Shown piece by piece: positions 24,271 through 32,359 of a stretch of 64,000 nucleotides of DNA. A model generated the notes under the pieces. The model saw nothing but the letters and a program-made list of their open reading frames with translations. It was not told the DNA's origin and ran no database searches. How positions within the stretch are numbered: position 1 is the stretch's first letter; every line of letters starts with the position of its first letter. The DNA is from Salinimicrobium sp049680855 (lineage in GTDB: Bacteria > Bacteroidota > Bacteroidia > Flavobacteriales > Flavobacteriaceae): NCBI RefSeq assembly GCF_049680855.1, contig NZ_JBMPGS010000003.1, positions 124,001 to 188,000 of the forward strand, written 5' to 3'. The position numbers and the translations under genes were made by a program.

Positions 24271-24939
24271 ATGAGAAAACACCTACTGCTCGGATTCCTT
24301 TCAATCTTGACTTTTGGCTCTGTTAAAGCACAGGAAATTAATTTTGGAGTAAAAGGAGGACTAAACATTTCAAATTTGCATTCTTCGAATACCCCTGTAG
24401 ATGAAATCACAGAAAGCCGCACTGGCTTTCACGCCGGTGCTTTTGGCGAACTTCGCTTTAGCAATTTATTTGCACTACAGGTAGAAGCGCTTTATTCACA
24501 GCAAGGAGCAACAACAACGATTGCATACATACCAATTGATCCTCCCGGAGAGCTGGGATATTTCAAGCAAAGTTATACGAAGCAACAAAATCAAGATCTC
24601 GAGGCCAAAGGCCGATATGATTACCTAAACCTTCCCGTGTTGGCAAAGTTCTATGTATATAAAGGCTTAAATGTTTATGGCGGACCGCAACTTTCCGTTT
24701 TACTTTCTGCCAAAGATGAATATGAATCTGTCGAAAATGATGTGAAAGATCAGTTAGATCCTTTTGATTTTGGTTTAAACGGCGGTGTAGGTTATCAATT
24801 TGAAATGGGGTTGTTTTTTAGTGCATCCTATTACTGGGGAATCAACAACATTAGCCATATTGACTACTCAAATGTATTAGGGTATGATATCAATATTCAC
24901 CAGGGTGCATTTCAATTTTCTACAGGCTACAGGTTCTAA
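24271..24939 (+). CDS. PorT-family outer-membrane beta-barrel protein
   Basis: The 222-residue protein has a signal peptide ending near residue 20 (VKAQ), then alternating amphipathic strands rich in aromatic and glycine residues (FGVKGGLNISN, FALQVEALYSQQGA, YLNLPVLAKFY) and a terminal strand ending in aromatic residues (STGYRF). This is typical of small eight-stranded OM barrels annotated as porin family/PorT. Cargo or partner is unknown. A terminator follows. Confidence 0.8.
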   Translation: MRKHLLLGFLSILTFGSVKAQEINFGVKGGLNISNLHSSNTPVDEITESRTGFHAGAFGELRFSNLFALQVEALYSQQGATTTIAYIPIDPPGELGYFKQSYTKQQNQDLEAKGRYDYLNLPVLAKFYVYKGLNVYGGPQLSVLLSAKDEYESVENDVKDQLDPFDFGLNGGVGYQFEMGLFFSASYYWGINNISHIDYSNVLGYDINIHQGAFQFSTGYRF

Positions 24940-24952
24940 AATGGCATTTTTT
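24938..24952. repeat. Palindrome copy AAAATGGCATTTTTT
   Basis: An exact AAAATG-G-CATTTT core, beginning at the stop codon of the OM barrel gene and 22 nt before the terminator. Confidence 0.75.
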
Positions 24953-24973
24953 CGATGTATTTTTGTAAAACAA

Positions 24974-24998
24974 AAAACCACCCGAAAGGGTGGTTTTT
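24974..24998. terminator. Bidirectional terminator between OM barrel gene and ndk
   Basis: AAACCACCC and GGGTGGTTT enclose a GAAA tetraloop, with A-rich and T-rich flanks on either side. It serves the convergent genes on both strands. Confidence 0.85.
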
Positions 24999-25020
24999 TA
25001 TTTATTTCTAATGCTTAATA

Positions 25021-25440
25021 TTAGAACATTTCTCTTCCAGAGAAATGGAAAGCACCTTCAATTTGAGCATTTTCATCACTGTCACTTCCGTGAACGGCGT
25101 TCTCTCCTACAGATTCTGCATATTTCTTGCGAATAGTTCCTTCCGCAGCATCTTCAGGGTTAGTAGCTCCAATAAGTGTTCTAAAATCTTCTACTGCGTT
25201 CTCTTTTTCAAGAATGGCAGCCACAATAGGACCGCGGGTCATGAATTCAACCAATTCCCCGAAGAAGGGACGCTCTTTATGGATCTCATAAAATGTCTCT
25301 GCATCACGCTGAGTCATTTGAGTAAGTTTCAATGCTACGATTCTAAACCCAGAAGCAGTGATTTGCTCTAAAATTGCTCCAATGTGTCCTTTTTCAACTG
25401 CATCGGGCTTTAACATGGTGAAAGTTCTGTTTCCTGCCAT
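25021..25440 (-). CDS. ndk: Nucleoside diphosphate kinase
   Basis: The 139-residue enzyme balances NTP pools by transferring phosphate through an active-site histidine, here in NAVHGSDS near residue 120. MLKPDAVEKG near 8 and the R-x-x-FFGELVEFM stretch near 56 are typical. A longer frame starts at 25491, but the ATG at 25440 gives the standard N-terminus MAGNRTFTM and sits just behind a good promoter. Confidence 0.95.
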   Translation of the reverse strand: MAGNRTFTMLKPDAVEKGHIGAILEQITASGFRIVALKLTQMTQRDAETFYEIHKERPFFGELVEFMTRGPIVAAILEKENAVEDFRTLIGATNPEDAAEGTIRKKYAESVGENAVHGSDSDENAQIEGAFHFSGREMF

Positions 25441-25461
25441 TATATCAATTTTAATTTTTGG

Positions 25462-25491
25462 CAAAAATAGACAATTGAGGAGTTCCCGCAA
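25462..25491 (-). promoter_or_regulatory. Promoter of ndk
   Basis: On the minus strand TTG (25491-25489) is followed after 19 nt by TATTTTTG (25469-25462), 21 nt before the ndk ATG. This excludes the longer frame that would start upstream of the transcript. Confidence 0.65.
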
Positions 25492-25525
25492 ATCTATTTC
25501 CGTTATTCTCTACAAGTTGTGTTTC

Positions 25526-26569
25526 TTAAAAGTTCTGAACGAGTTCCTGCTGCACTTCATTTTTCTTGCCACGCATTTGCATCCTGATCTTTTTATTTTC
25601 GAAATCAAATAATAGTAACCCGAAGCTCAAATCACTTACCACATCCCCTACTCTGTATTTATTCGGTTCTCCTGAAAAATCTGAATAACTGTGCGTAAGG
25701 CCGCTGGAGGTGAAATCTACCAGTTGATAATTTAATGCCGGCATTTCTTTCCTGGAAAATTCTGAAATATGACGGTCACCGCTCAGCAGCACTATATTCT
25801 TGGCTGTTGTTGAAGCTATCAAATCCTGAAGCCTTGATACCTCCTTCGGAAAATTAGCCCATGTTTCGAACCCGTGTTCCCCCGAAAGCACCTGGATACT
25901 GCTCATAATTATATTAAAATCTGCTTCACTCTGTTCCAATTCCTGTTTCAGCCAAGTCCATTGTTTTTCTCCCAGAATGGTTCCGTTAGCTCCGGCATCA
26001 TATCTTTTCCCCTCCTTTGCACTTGCTTTTAGCGCAGACCGAAAATATCTGGTATCCAGCAAAATGATCTTTACACTACCGTTTTCCTTTTCATACGTTT
26101 TACTGTGATACACTCCTTCCCTACTCCTTCGAGCATCAGAAAGCGGTACCTCTAAAAAATCGAGAAATTCCTGCTGACTTTCTTTCTTGTATTCCCAGGA
26201 ACTGCCGCCATCGTTTTGCCCATAATCATGATCATCCCAGGTAGCCTGAATATTTGTATTTGAAACCAGTTTTTGATAGCCTTCATTTTGCTTCTGAAGT
26301 TGATACTCTCTTTCAAGTTTCTCCATATCTTCAGTATCTGCATAAATATTATCTCCACCCCAAATAAAAACATCAGGTTTATGAGCGATAATTGGTTCCC
26401 ATAGTGGCTGTGAAAGATCCTGCCGGTTACAACTTCCAAAAGCAATGGTAAAATCGGCCTTTTTAGAAGTGGCGGTAGTATTTTCAATAGATGAGCCTGT
26501 AGAATTCTTGGAAGAAGTACAGGAATTCAACAGCACGATGAGGCAAAATAGAGTAAGAAACTGTTTCAT
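25526..26569 (-). CDS. PhoD-like phosphatase/phosphodiesterase lipoprotein
   Basis: A 347-residue exported protein of the alkaline phosphatase D family. A lipobox (LLNSC) puts the anchor near Cys17. Metal-site motifs are FGSCNRQD near 48, GGDNIYAD near 72, TWDDHDYGQND near 112 and LSGDRHISE near 258. PhoD enzymes are Ca/Fe phosphodiesterases. The start at 26569 is preferred over an ATG three codons upstream because it gives a typical signal peptide. The palindrome-like AAATGGCATTTTT overlaps the upstream ATG. Confidence 0.85.
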   Translation of the reverse strand: MKQFLTLFCLIVLLNSCTSSKNSTGSSIENTTATSKKADFTIAFGSCNRQDLSQPLWEPIIAHKPDVFIWGGDNIYADTEDMEKLEREYQLQKQNEGYQKLVSNTNIQATWDDHDYGQNDGGSSWEYKKESQQEFLDFLEVPLSDARRSREGVYHSKTYEKENGSVKIILLDTRYFRSALKASAKEGKRYDAGANGTILGEKQWTWLKQELEQSEADFNIIMSSIQVLSGEHGFETWANFPKEVSRLQDLIASTTAKNIVLLSGDRHISEFSRKEMPALNYQLVDFTSSGLTHSYSDFSGEPNKYRVGDVVSDLSFGLLLFDFENKKIRMQMRGKKNEVQQELVQNF

Positions 26570-26713
26570 AAATGGCATTTTTAAAAGATCAAAAGTAAGA
26601 AACCCAATGTTACCTGAATGTAATTTTATCCTTTCACAAAATCTCCTGGTGAATTTTACATTTTCAAATTCTCCCGTTTCGCAATCCTGAAATATTAGGT
26701 AACTTCGCCGCTT

Positions 26714-27730
26714 ATGAAGAATGAAGATATTTCAGAATTAAAGGAACTCCTGGGAACCCCCAGGAAAATAGTGATCGTACCACACAAAGGACCCGATGGA
26801 GACGCAATGGGAGCCACGCTGGCCTTAAAACTTTTCCTGGAAGCCCAGGAGCACCATGTACAACTTATTTCTCCCAACAATTATCCAGATTTTTTGAAGT
26901 GGATGCCCTACCAGGAAGATATTCTTATTTATGAAAATAACAGGGAGCGTGCAAACGAATACATAAAAGAAGCTGATGCGATCTTCACGCTCGATTTCAA
27001 CCATCTTTCCCGAGCTGGCGAAATGCAGGAAAGCCTGGAAGCCGCCGATTCTTTTTTTGTAATGATAGATCATCACCAACAGCCGGGAGATTATGCGAAC
27101 ATCACTTACAGTGATCCCACAATGTGCTCCACTTGCCAAATGGTTTACCATTTTATGGAACACCTGGGTTATGTAAATAAGATCACGCCGCAAATAGCAA
27201 CCTGTTTATACACCGGAATCATGACCGATACCGGCTCTTTTCGATACAGGTCCACCACAAGTCTTACGCATAAAGTAATTGCCGATCTTATTGAAAAAGG
27301 AGCTGACAACACAACAATTCATGAAAATATTTATGATACCAATACCTACAGCAAACTTCAGCTTTTGGGGGTAGCCCTAAATAATTTGAAAATTGTAGAA
27401 GGCCTGCGCACAGCATATATTACGTTGTCACAGGAAGAGCTGGACAGGCATAACTTCAAAAAGGGAGATACGGAAGGCTTTGTTAACTACGGGCTTTCCC
27501 TGGAAGGCATCGTATTTGCTGCCATCTTTATTGAAAACGAAGCGGAGAATATAATTAAGATCTCTCTTCGCTCCAAGGGTACTTTTTCGGTAAATGAATT
27601 TTCCCGAACACACTTTAGCGGTGGTGGACATACCAACGCTGCAGGAGGTAAAAGTGAACTTTCCCTGCAGGAAACCGTGGAGAAATTTATTAGTATCTTA
27701 CCCGAATACAAAACAAGTCTGTCAAAATGA
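26714..27730 (+). CDS. nrnA: Bifunctional oligoribonuclease/PAP phosphatase NrnA-like
   Basis: A 338-residue DHH-DHHA1 phosphoesterase: HKGPDGDAMGA near residue 23, FTLDFNH near 91, DHH near 116 and GGGHTNAAGG near 301. NrnA degrades nano-RNAs and dephosphorylates pAp. The stop codon overlaps the gldI ATG (ATGA), a gene pair common in Flavobacteriaceae. Confidence 0.9.
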   Translation: MKNEDISELKELLGTPRKIVIVPHKGPDGDAMGATLALKLFLEAQEHHVQLISPNNYPDFLKWMPYQEDILIYENNRERANEYIKEADAIFTLDFNHLSRAGEMQESLEAADSFFVMIDHHQQPGDYANITYSDPTMCSTCQMVYHFMEHLGYVNKITPQIATCLYTGIMTDTGSFRYRSTTSLTHKVIADLIEKGADNTTIHENIYDTNTYSKLQLLGVALNNLKIVEGLRTAYITLSQEELDRHNFKKGDTEGFVNYGLSLEGIVFAAIFIENEAENIIKISLRSKGTFSVNEFSRTHFSGGGHTNAAGGKSELSLQETVEKFISILPEYKTSLSK

Positions 27731-28284
27731 AAAAATTGATTGCCTTACTTTTCGTTGGTTTGGGAATTCTATCCTGCAAATCGCCCGAAGCACGCCGGCC
27801 GGTGATGCAAAAAACAGGTTCATACATTGATGCCTCTGTACAGCGCAACCGGCAAATAGTAGCCGCAGAAGAAGATCGCATTCAGGAGATCATCGCTATA
27901 GACAGTACCAATACCTATATCTCCTCGCCCAATGGCTTCTGGTACTATTACAAGGAAGAAGACACAACCGCCACAGTAACACCGGGATTTGGTGACGTGG
28001 TGGAATTTGACTATAACATACAAACCCTGGACGGGCAAACAATTTATTCTGAAGAAGAACTCGATACCAGGACTTACGTTATGGACCAGGAAGAGCTTTT
28101 CTCAGGATTAAGAGAAGGCTTAAAACTCATGAACGAAGGCGAAACTGTGACATTTCTTTTTCCGTCACACAAAGCCTTCGGTTTCTATGGAGATAAAGAC
28201 CGCATTGGCAGTCATGTCCCGCTGAGATCTACAGTTACTTTAAATACCATCAACCAAAAAGAAAGCAATACAAACACGAATTAA
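27727..28284 (+). CDS. gldI: Gliding-motility-associated peptidyl-prolyl isomerase GldI
   Basis: The 185-residue lipoprotein (lipobox ILSC, Cys17) has an FKBP-type C-terminal domain: GDVVEFDYNIQTLDGQTIYS near 97, ELFSGLREGLKLMNEGE near 121 and a final VPLRSTV stretch. GldI is required for gliding and type IX secretion in Flavobacterium and probably folds periplasmic components of that machinery. It is followed after 4 nt by a second isomerase gene. Confidence 0.87.
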   Translation: MKKLIALLFVGLGILSCKSPEARRPVMQKTGSYIDASVQRNRQIVAAEEDRIQEIIAIDSTNTYISSPNGFWYYYKEEDTTATVTPGFGDVVEFDYNIQTLDGQTIYSEEELDTRTYVMDQEELFSGLREGLKLMNEGETVTFLFPSHKAFGFYGDKDRIGSHVPLRSTVTLNTINQKESNTNTN

Positions 28285-28288
28285 AACT

Positions 28289-29407
28289 ATGAGAAAAGCA
28301 TCTATTTTATTTTTATGCAGCATTTTATTTTCGCTTACGGCATGCAATGAGGAATATCCAGAGTTGGAAAACGGCATGTACGCTGAATTTCAAACCACCC
28401 ATGGAACCTTCGTAGCCGAATTATTTTATGAAGCCACTCCTATGACCGTGGCCAGCTTCGTATCTCTTGCAGAAGGAACCAGCGAAATGACAGATTCCCT
28501 GAACCAGGGAAAAGAATTTTACGACGGCTTAAAATTTCACAGGGTGATCAAAGATTTCATGATCCAGGGAGGTGATCCTACGGGAACAGGAAGCGGCGGA
28601 CCCGGTTATAAATTTCCGAATGAAATCGTAGATTCTTTACAACACGATTCAGCAGGTATATTATCAATGGCCAACTCGGGACCAGACACAAACGGAAGCC
28701 AGTTCTTTATTACCTTAAAAGAAACTCCATGGCTTGACGGAATCCATACCGTATTTGGAGAAGTAGTAATGAGCATGGATGTGGTGGAAGCCATAGGATC
28801 TGTTGAAACTGCTGCAGGTGATAAACCCGTGGATGACGTGGTGATGAAAGAGGTGAACATCATTAGAAAAGGAAGTGATGCCAAGAATTTCAACGCTGCT
28901 GAAGTATTAAAATCTGAATTACAGCAATACGAAGAAGAACTTGCAGCTCAGGAAGAGAAAATGACTTCGCAAATTAAGGCAAATGCACAACGTTTTGAAG
29001 AACGCAAAGCCGAAGCCAATGAACTTGAAAGCGGGTTGAAAATTTACTATATCGAAGATGTAGAAGGACAAAAGCCTGTTGCCGGCGACACTCTTTTAGT
29101 GAACTACACAGGCTATCTTAGCACGGGAGAGATCTTTGACACCAATATTGAAGAACTTTCAAAAGAATACGGCCTGTTCAACCAAAAAAGAAAAGCTATG
29201 AACGGATACAGCCCAATGCCGGTAGAAGTAGGACCCGGGGCACGTGTAATTCCAGGTTTTAGGGAAGGTGTTGAACAATTAAATCCTGGTGACAAAGCAA
29301 TTTTATTTATTCCTGCTCACCTTGGATATGGAGAACGCGGTGCGTCTCCAGTGATCCCACCAAATGCAGATCTAATTTTTGAAGTTGAAGCAGTAGAAGC
29401 TCAATAA
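28289..29407 (+). CDS. Cyclophilin-FKBP fusion peptidyl-prolyl isomerase, lipoprotein
   Basis: The 372-residue lipoprotein (lipobox LTAC, Cys19) carries two unrelated isomerase folds: a cyclophilin domain at about 30-195 (FHRVIKDFMIQGGDP, SMANSGPDTNGSQFFIT, LDGIHTVFGEV), a charged helical linker at about 205-250, and an FKBP domain at about 255-372 (GDTLLVNYTGYLSTGEIFD, PGFREGVEQLNPG, a Y-G-x-RGASPVIPPNADLIFEVE end). It sits with gldI and probably works in periplasmic protein folding. Confidence 0.9.
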   Translation: MRKASILFLCSILFSLTACNEEYPELENGMYAEFQTTHGTFVAELFYEATPMTVASFVSLAEGTSEMTDSLNQGKEFYDGLKFHRVIKDFMIQGGDPTGTGSGGPGYKFPNEIVDSLQHDSAGILSMANSGPDTNGSQFFITLKETPWLDGIHTVFGEVVMSMDVVEAIGSVETAAGDKPVDDVVMKEVNIIRKGSDAKNFNAAEVLKSELQQYEEELAAQEEKMTSQIKANAQRFEERKAEANELESGLKIYYIEDVEGQKPVAGDTLLVNYTGYLSTGEIFDTNIEELSKEYGLFNQKRKAMNGYSPMPVEVGPGARVIPGFREGVEQLNPGDKAILFIPAHLGYGERGASPVIPPNADLIFEVEAVEAQ

Positions 29408-29433
29408 ATCCTGAATAAGGTATACAACAGATT

Positions 29434-29564
29434 AAAGGCTGCTTAAAAAGCTGCAAATACGTCCTTCTGAATTTATTTCAGAATCTTAACATTCCAATCT
29501 TCGGAATTATTAGAACCTGATACCAGTTCAGGTTGACGTAAAACAGACTTTTTAGGCAGCCTTT
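29434..29564. repeat. Structured intergenic repeat, copy 1 (cloverleaf-like, terminator base)
   Basis: An outer stem AAAGGCTGC-TTAAAAAG with CTTTTTAGGCAGCCTTT closes about 130 nt. Inside are an inner closing stem TACGTC (29459-29464) with GACGTA (29535-29540), a TTCTGAA/TTCAGAA hairpin, an ATTCC/GGAAT hairpin and an AACCTGA/TTCAGGTT hairpin. It lies between convergent genes and can terminate both. A second copy with the same order of elements is at 43457. Whether this matches a named flavobacterial RNA family cannot be checked here. Confidence 0.65.
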
Positions 29565-29588
29565 GTATTTCTAAACTTTTCCGAAGCT

Positions 29589-31052
29589 TTAATTCTTCTC
29601 CGGAATATCCTGTAGGATTCTTAACACAAACTTCCAGTACTTCTGGGCCGATGATATGCTTGCTCGTTCATCTGGCGAATGTGCGCCACGAATTGTTGGG
29701 CCAAAAGAGATCATATCCATTTCGGGGTAATTTTTACCTAAGATTCCACATTCCAGCCCCGCATGACATGCAGCGATTTCTGCCTTTTCATTGTTCATAT
29801 CCTGGTAAATTTCATCCAGCACTTTTAAAATAGCAGAATTCCTGTTTGGCGCCCACCCTGGATATTCCCCGGAAAGTGTCACTTCAAAACCTGCCAGTTC
29901 AAATCCTGCACGAAGACTGTTCGCAAGATCCATTTTTGAAGATTCAACCGAGGAACGTGTTAAACAAAGGATCTCAATTTTGCCATTTTTGAGTTCTACC
30001 CGGGCTACGTTATTAGAGGTTTCCACCAAACCTTCAATTTCCGGGCTCATTCTGTACACGCCGTTGTGCGCGGCATAAACTGCCTTGACAAATAACTCCT
30101 GCACGCCCAATTCCATCACTTTTCCCGGCAGTTCTACTTCGGAAATGACCACATCCAAATTCGGTTCAAGAGTTTTGTACTCTTCTTTGACCAAGTCCAG
30201 AAGCTTCTGAAATTCCTTCTGAAAATCCTCTTTTTGAAGAGTATCTATGGTAACAACTGCTACACTTTCCCGCGGAATTGCATTTCGTAATCCGCCGCCA
30301 TTTATTTCAGCGATACGAAGCCCAAACTTCTCAAACCCATCAAAAAGAAAACGGTTCATCAATTTATTTGCATTTCCAAGGCCCTTGATGATATCCATTC
30401 CCGAATGTCCGCCTTTTAATCCTTTTACCACGATCTTGTAGGCTGTTGATTCTTCCGGAACTGCTTCTTCTTTATAGTTTCTGATTGCCGTAATGTCTAC
30501 ACCACCGGCACATCCAATTCCTATTTCGTCATCTTCTTCGGTGTCGAGATTAAGAAGGATTTCCCCTTCCAGCATGCCAGGCTCGAGCCCCATTGCACCG
30601 GTCATTCCGGTTTCTTCATCTATCGTGAAAAGAGCTTCCAGCGCAGGATGTGGGATTTCATTACTTTCCAGGATCGCCATGATCGTCGCCACGCCCAGGC
30701 CATTATCTGCACCCAAAGTGGTTCCTTCTGCTTTGACCCAATCCCCATCTACATACATTTTGATGCCTTCATTTTCAAAATCAAAATTTGAATTGTTGTT
30801 TTTTTGATGAACCATATCCAAATGAGACTGAAGCACTACTTTTTTACGGTTTTCCATTCCCGGAGTTGCAGGTTTCTTGATTATCACATTTCCTACAGCA
30901 TCCACCAATGTTTCAAGGCCCAGCTTATTTCCGAAGTTTTTCATGAATTCTATCACCCGTTCTTCCTTTTTCGAAGCACGGGGCACCGCGTTAAGATCGG
31001 CGAATTTATTCCATAGTTGCTTTGGTTCCAAAGCTCTTATTTCGTTGCTCAT
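29589..31052 (-). CDS. pepD: Aminoacyl-histidine dipeptidase (Xaa-His, M20 family)
   Basis: The 487-residue cytosolic metallopeptidase resembles PepD. The zinc-site motifs are QSHLDMVHQ near residue 76, GADNGLGVA near 118, IDEETGMTG near 147, a LNLDTEED stretch near 171 and a SFGPTIRGAHSPDE stretch near 455. GGHSGMDI near 214 marks the dimerisation domain. It cleaves X-His and some other dipeptides. A TATCTTTG box upstream on the minus strand is its likely -7 element. Confidence 0.93.
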   Translation of the reverse strand: MSNEIRALEPKQLWNKFADLNAVPRASKKEERVIEFMKNFGNKLGLETLVDAVGNVIIKKPATPGMENRKKVVLQSHLDMVHQKNNNSNFDFENEGIKMYVDGDWVKAEGTTLGADNGLGVATIMAILESNEIPHPALEALFTIDEETGMTGAMGLEPGMLEGEILLNLDTEEDDEIGIGCAGGVDITAIRNYKEEAVPEESTAYKIVVKGLKGGHSGMDIIKGLGNANKLMNRFLFDGFEKFGLRIAEINGGGLRNAIPRESVAVVTIDTLQKEDFQKEFQKLLDLVKEEYKTLEPNLDVVISEVELPGKVMELGVQELFVKAVYAAHNGVYRMSPEIEGLVETSNNVARVELKNGKIEILCLTRSSVESSKMDLANSLRAGFELAGFEVTLSGEYPGWAPNRNSAILKVLDEIYQDMNNEKAEIAACHAGLECGILGKNYPEMDMISFGPTIRGAHSPDERASISSAQKYWKFVLRILQDIPEKN

Positions 31053-31075
31053 TTTGATTTATTTTTGATTCTAAA

Positions 31076-31083
31076 CAAAGATA
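31076..31083 (-). promoter_or_regulatory. -7 element of the pepD promoter
   Basis: TATCTTTG on the minus strand, 24 nt before the pepD ATG. No clear TTG at the -33 distance. Confidence 0.45.
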
Positions 31084-31150
31084 TAAGTTCCTTTTAAGCT
31101 TAAATAATATTCCTGGTTTTTTAAAGTAAGACCTGTGGAAACATTCTTGC

Positions 31151-31178
31151 TTGCCGTAAGCCGATTTTTGTATTTTTG
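31151..31178 (+). promoter_or_regulatory. Promoter of the DUF3810 gene
   Basis: TTG (31151-31153), 17 nt, then TATTTTTG (31171-31178). Transcription would start near 31183, at or next to the GTG used as start codon below. An in-frame ATG at 31135 lies upstream of this promoter and is therefore not preferred. Confidence 0.55.
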
Positions 31179-31182
31179 GGAG

Positions 31183-32253
31183 GTGAAGAAAAAAACCGCT
31201 ATAATTCTTGCCATTTTATTACCTGTTCAAGTGATCGCTATACGAATGCTGGCCGGTTATCCACATCTTGTAGAGCAATGGTACAGTAAGGGCATTTATC
31301 CTCACACCTCTTCCCTTATGAGAATGGGATTGGGATTTTTGCCTTTTTCTCTTGGCGACCTTTTGTATGCCGCCCTTGTCGTTCTTATAATTCGATGGCT
31401 GGTAATTCGAATTAAGCACAGGTTTAGAAAGCCTCTTAAATGGCTGCTCGAAGCCCTCGCTACTTTTTCGATTATCTATGCCTGCTTTAATATCTTCTGG
31501 GGCCTGAATTATTATCGGCCTCCCCTGCACCAAACCCTGGAGATCGCACATAAATATTCTACTGAGGAATTACATCAATTAACCGAAATACTGGTAAAAA
31601 GATCAAACGAAATACATTTTTCCATCACCGAAAATGATACCGTAAAAGTGGATATTCCATACTCAAAAAATGAATTGTTTGCTCTTACCTTGGCCGGTTT
31701 TGAAAACCTACAAACAGATTTTCCAGAACTCGCCTACAACCACAGCAGCCTAAAAAGGTCCTTATACAGCGTTCCTCTTTCTTATATGGGATTTAACGGT
31801 TATTTGAACCCGCTTACTAATGAAGGGCAGGTGAACACGGTGATCGTTCCATTCAAGATACCCACAACCGCAAGCCATGAAGTGGGACACCAGCTGGGTT
31901 TTGCTGCAGAAAATGAAGCCAATTTCATTGCCTGCCTTGCCACCATGAGACATCCAGATATTTATTTTCAATATTCGGGATACACCTTTGCTCTAAGTTA
32001 CTGCATGAACGAACTTTACAGAAGAGAACCCGAGCTGGCAAAGCAGCTTGTGGAGAAAATTAACCCTGGAATAAGAAAGAACTACGCCGAAGTACAGGAA
32101 TTCTGGTTAGCTCATAAAAATCCATTTGAACCGCTGTTCATGGCATTCTATAACAGCTTTTTAGAAGCAAATGCGCAGCAGGGAGGAATGAAAAGTTACA
32201 GTTATGTGGTGGCACTGCTGGTCAATTATTTTCAGGAGGAAAATCAGCTTTAA
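31183..32253 (+). CDS. DUF3810 family membrane protein with HEVGH motif
   Basis: A 356-residue protein (GTG start chosen from the promoter position): two or three N-terminal membrane segments (about 5-25, 45-66 and 83-100) and a large C-terminal domain containing TASHEVGHQLGF near residue 230 and ENEANFIACLAT about 13 residues on. HExxH followed by E-x-x-A is a zinc-metalloprotease pattern, so a membrane-bound peptidase is plausible, but no substrate or activity is known for DUF3810. Confidence 0.8.
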   Translation: MKKKTAIILAILLPVQVIAIRMLAGYPHLVEQWYSKGIYPHTSSLMRMGLGFLPFSLGDLLYAALVVLIIRWLVIRIKHRFRKPLKWLLEALATFSIIYACFNIFWGLNYYRPPLHQTLEIAHKYSTEELHQLTEILVKRSNEIHFSITENDTVKVDIPYSKNELFALTLAGFENLQTDFPELAYNHSSLKRSLYSVPLSYMGFNGYLNPLTNEGQVNTVIVPFKIPTTASHEVGHQLGFAAENEANFIACLATMRHPDIYFQYSGYTFALSYCMNELYRREPELAKQLVEKINPGIRKNYAEVQEFWLAHKNPFEPLFMAFYNSFLEANAQQGGMKSYSYVVALLVNYFQEENQL

Positions 32254-32359
32254 GATTCCCTGAACTATTTAAAAAGGGCATTTTCAACAGGAAATCTTAC
32301 TAAAAATTTGTTAACTTCCGGACTTTATTTAGTTCAACCCTTTTAGCCAAACCAATTTT

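Noticed and set aside
27137..27159. AAATGG-TTTA-CCATTTT inverted repeat in nrnA
   Set aside because: Different spacing and centre from the CAAAAATGNCATTTTTG palindrome; a single case inside a coding region.
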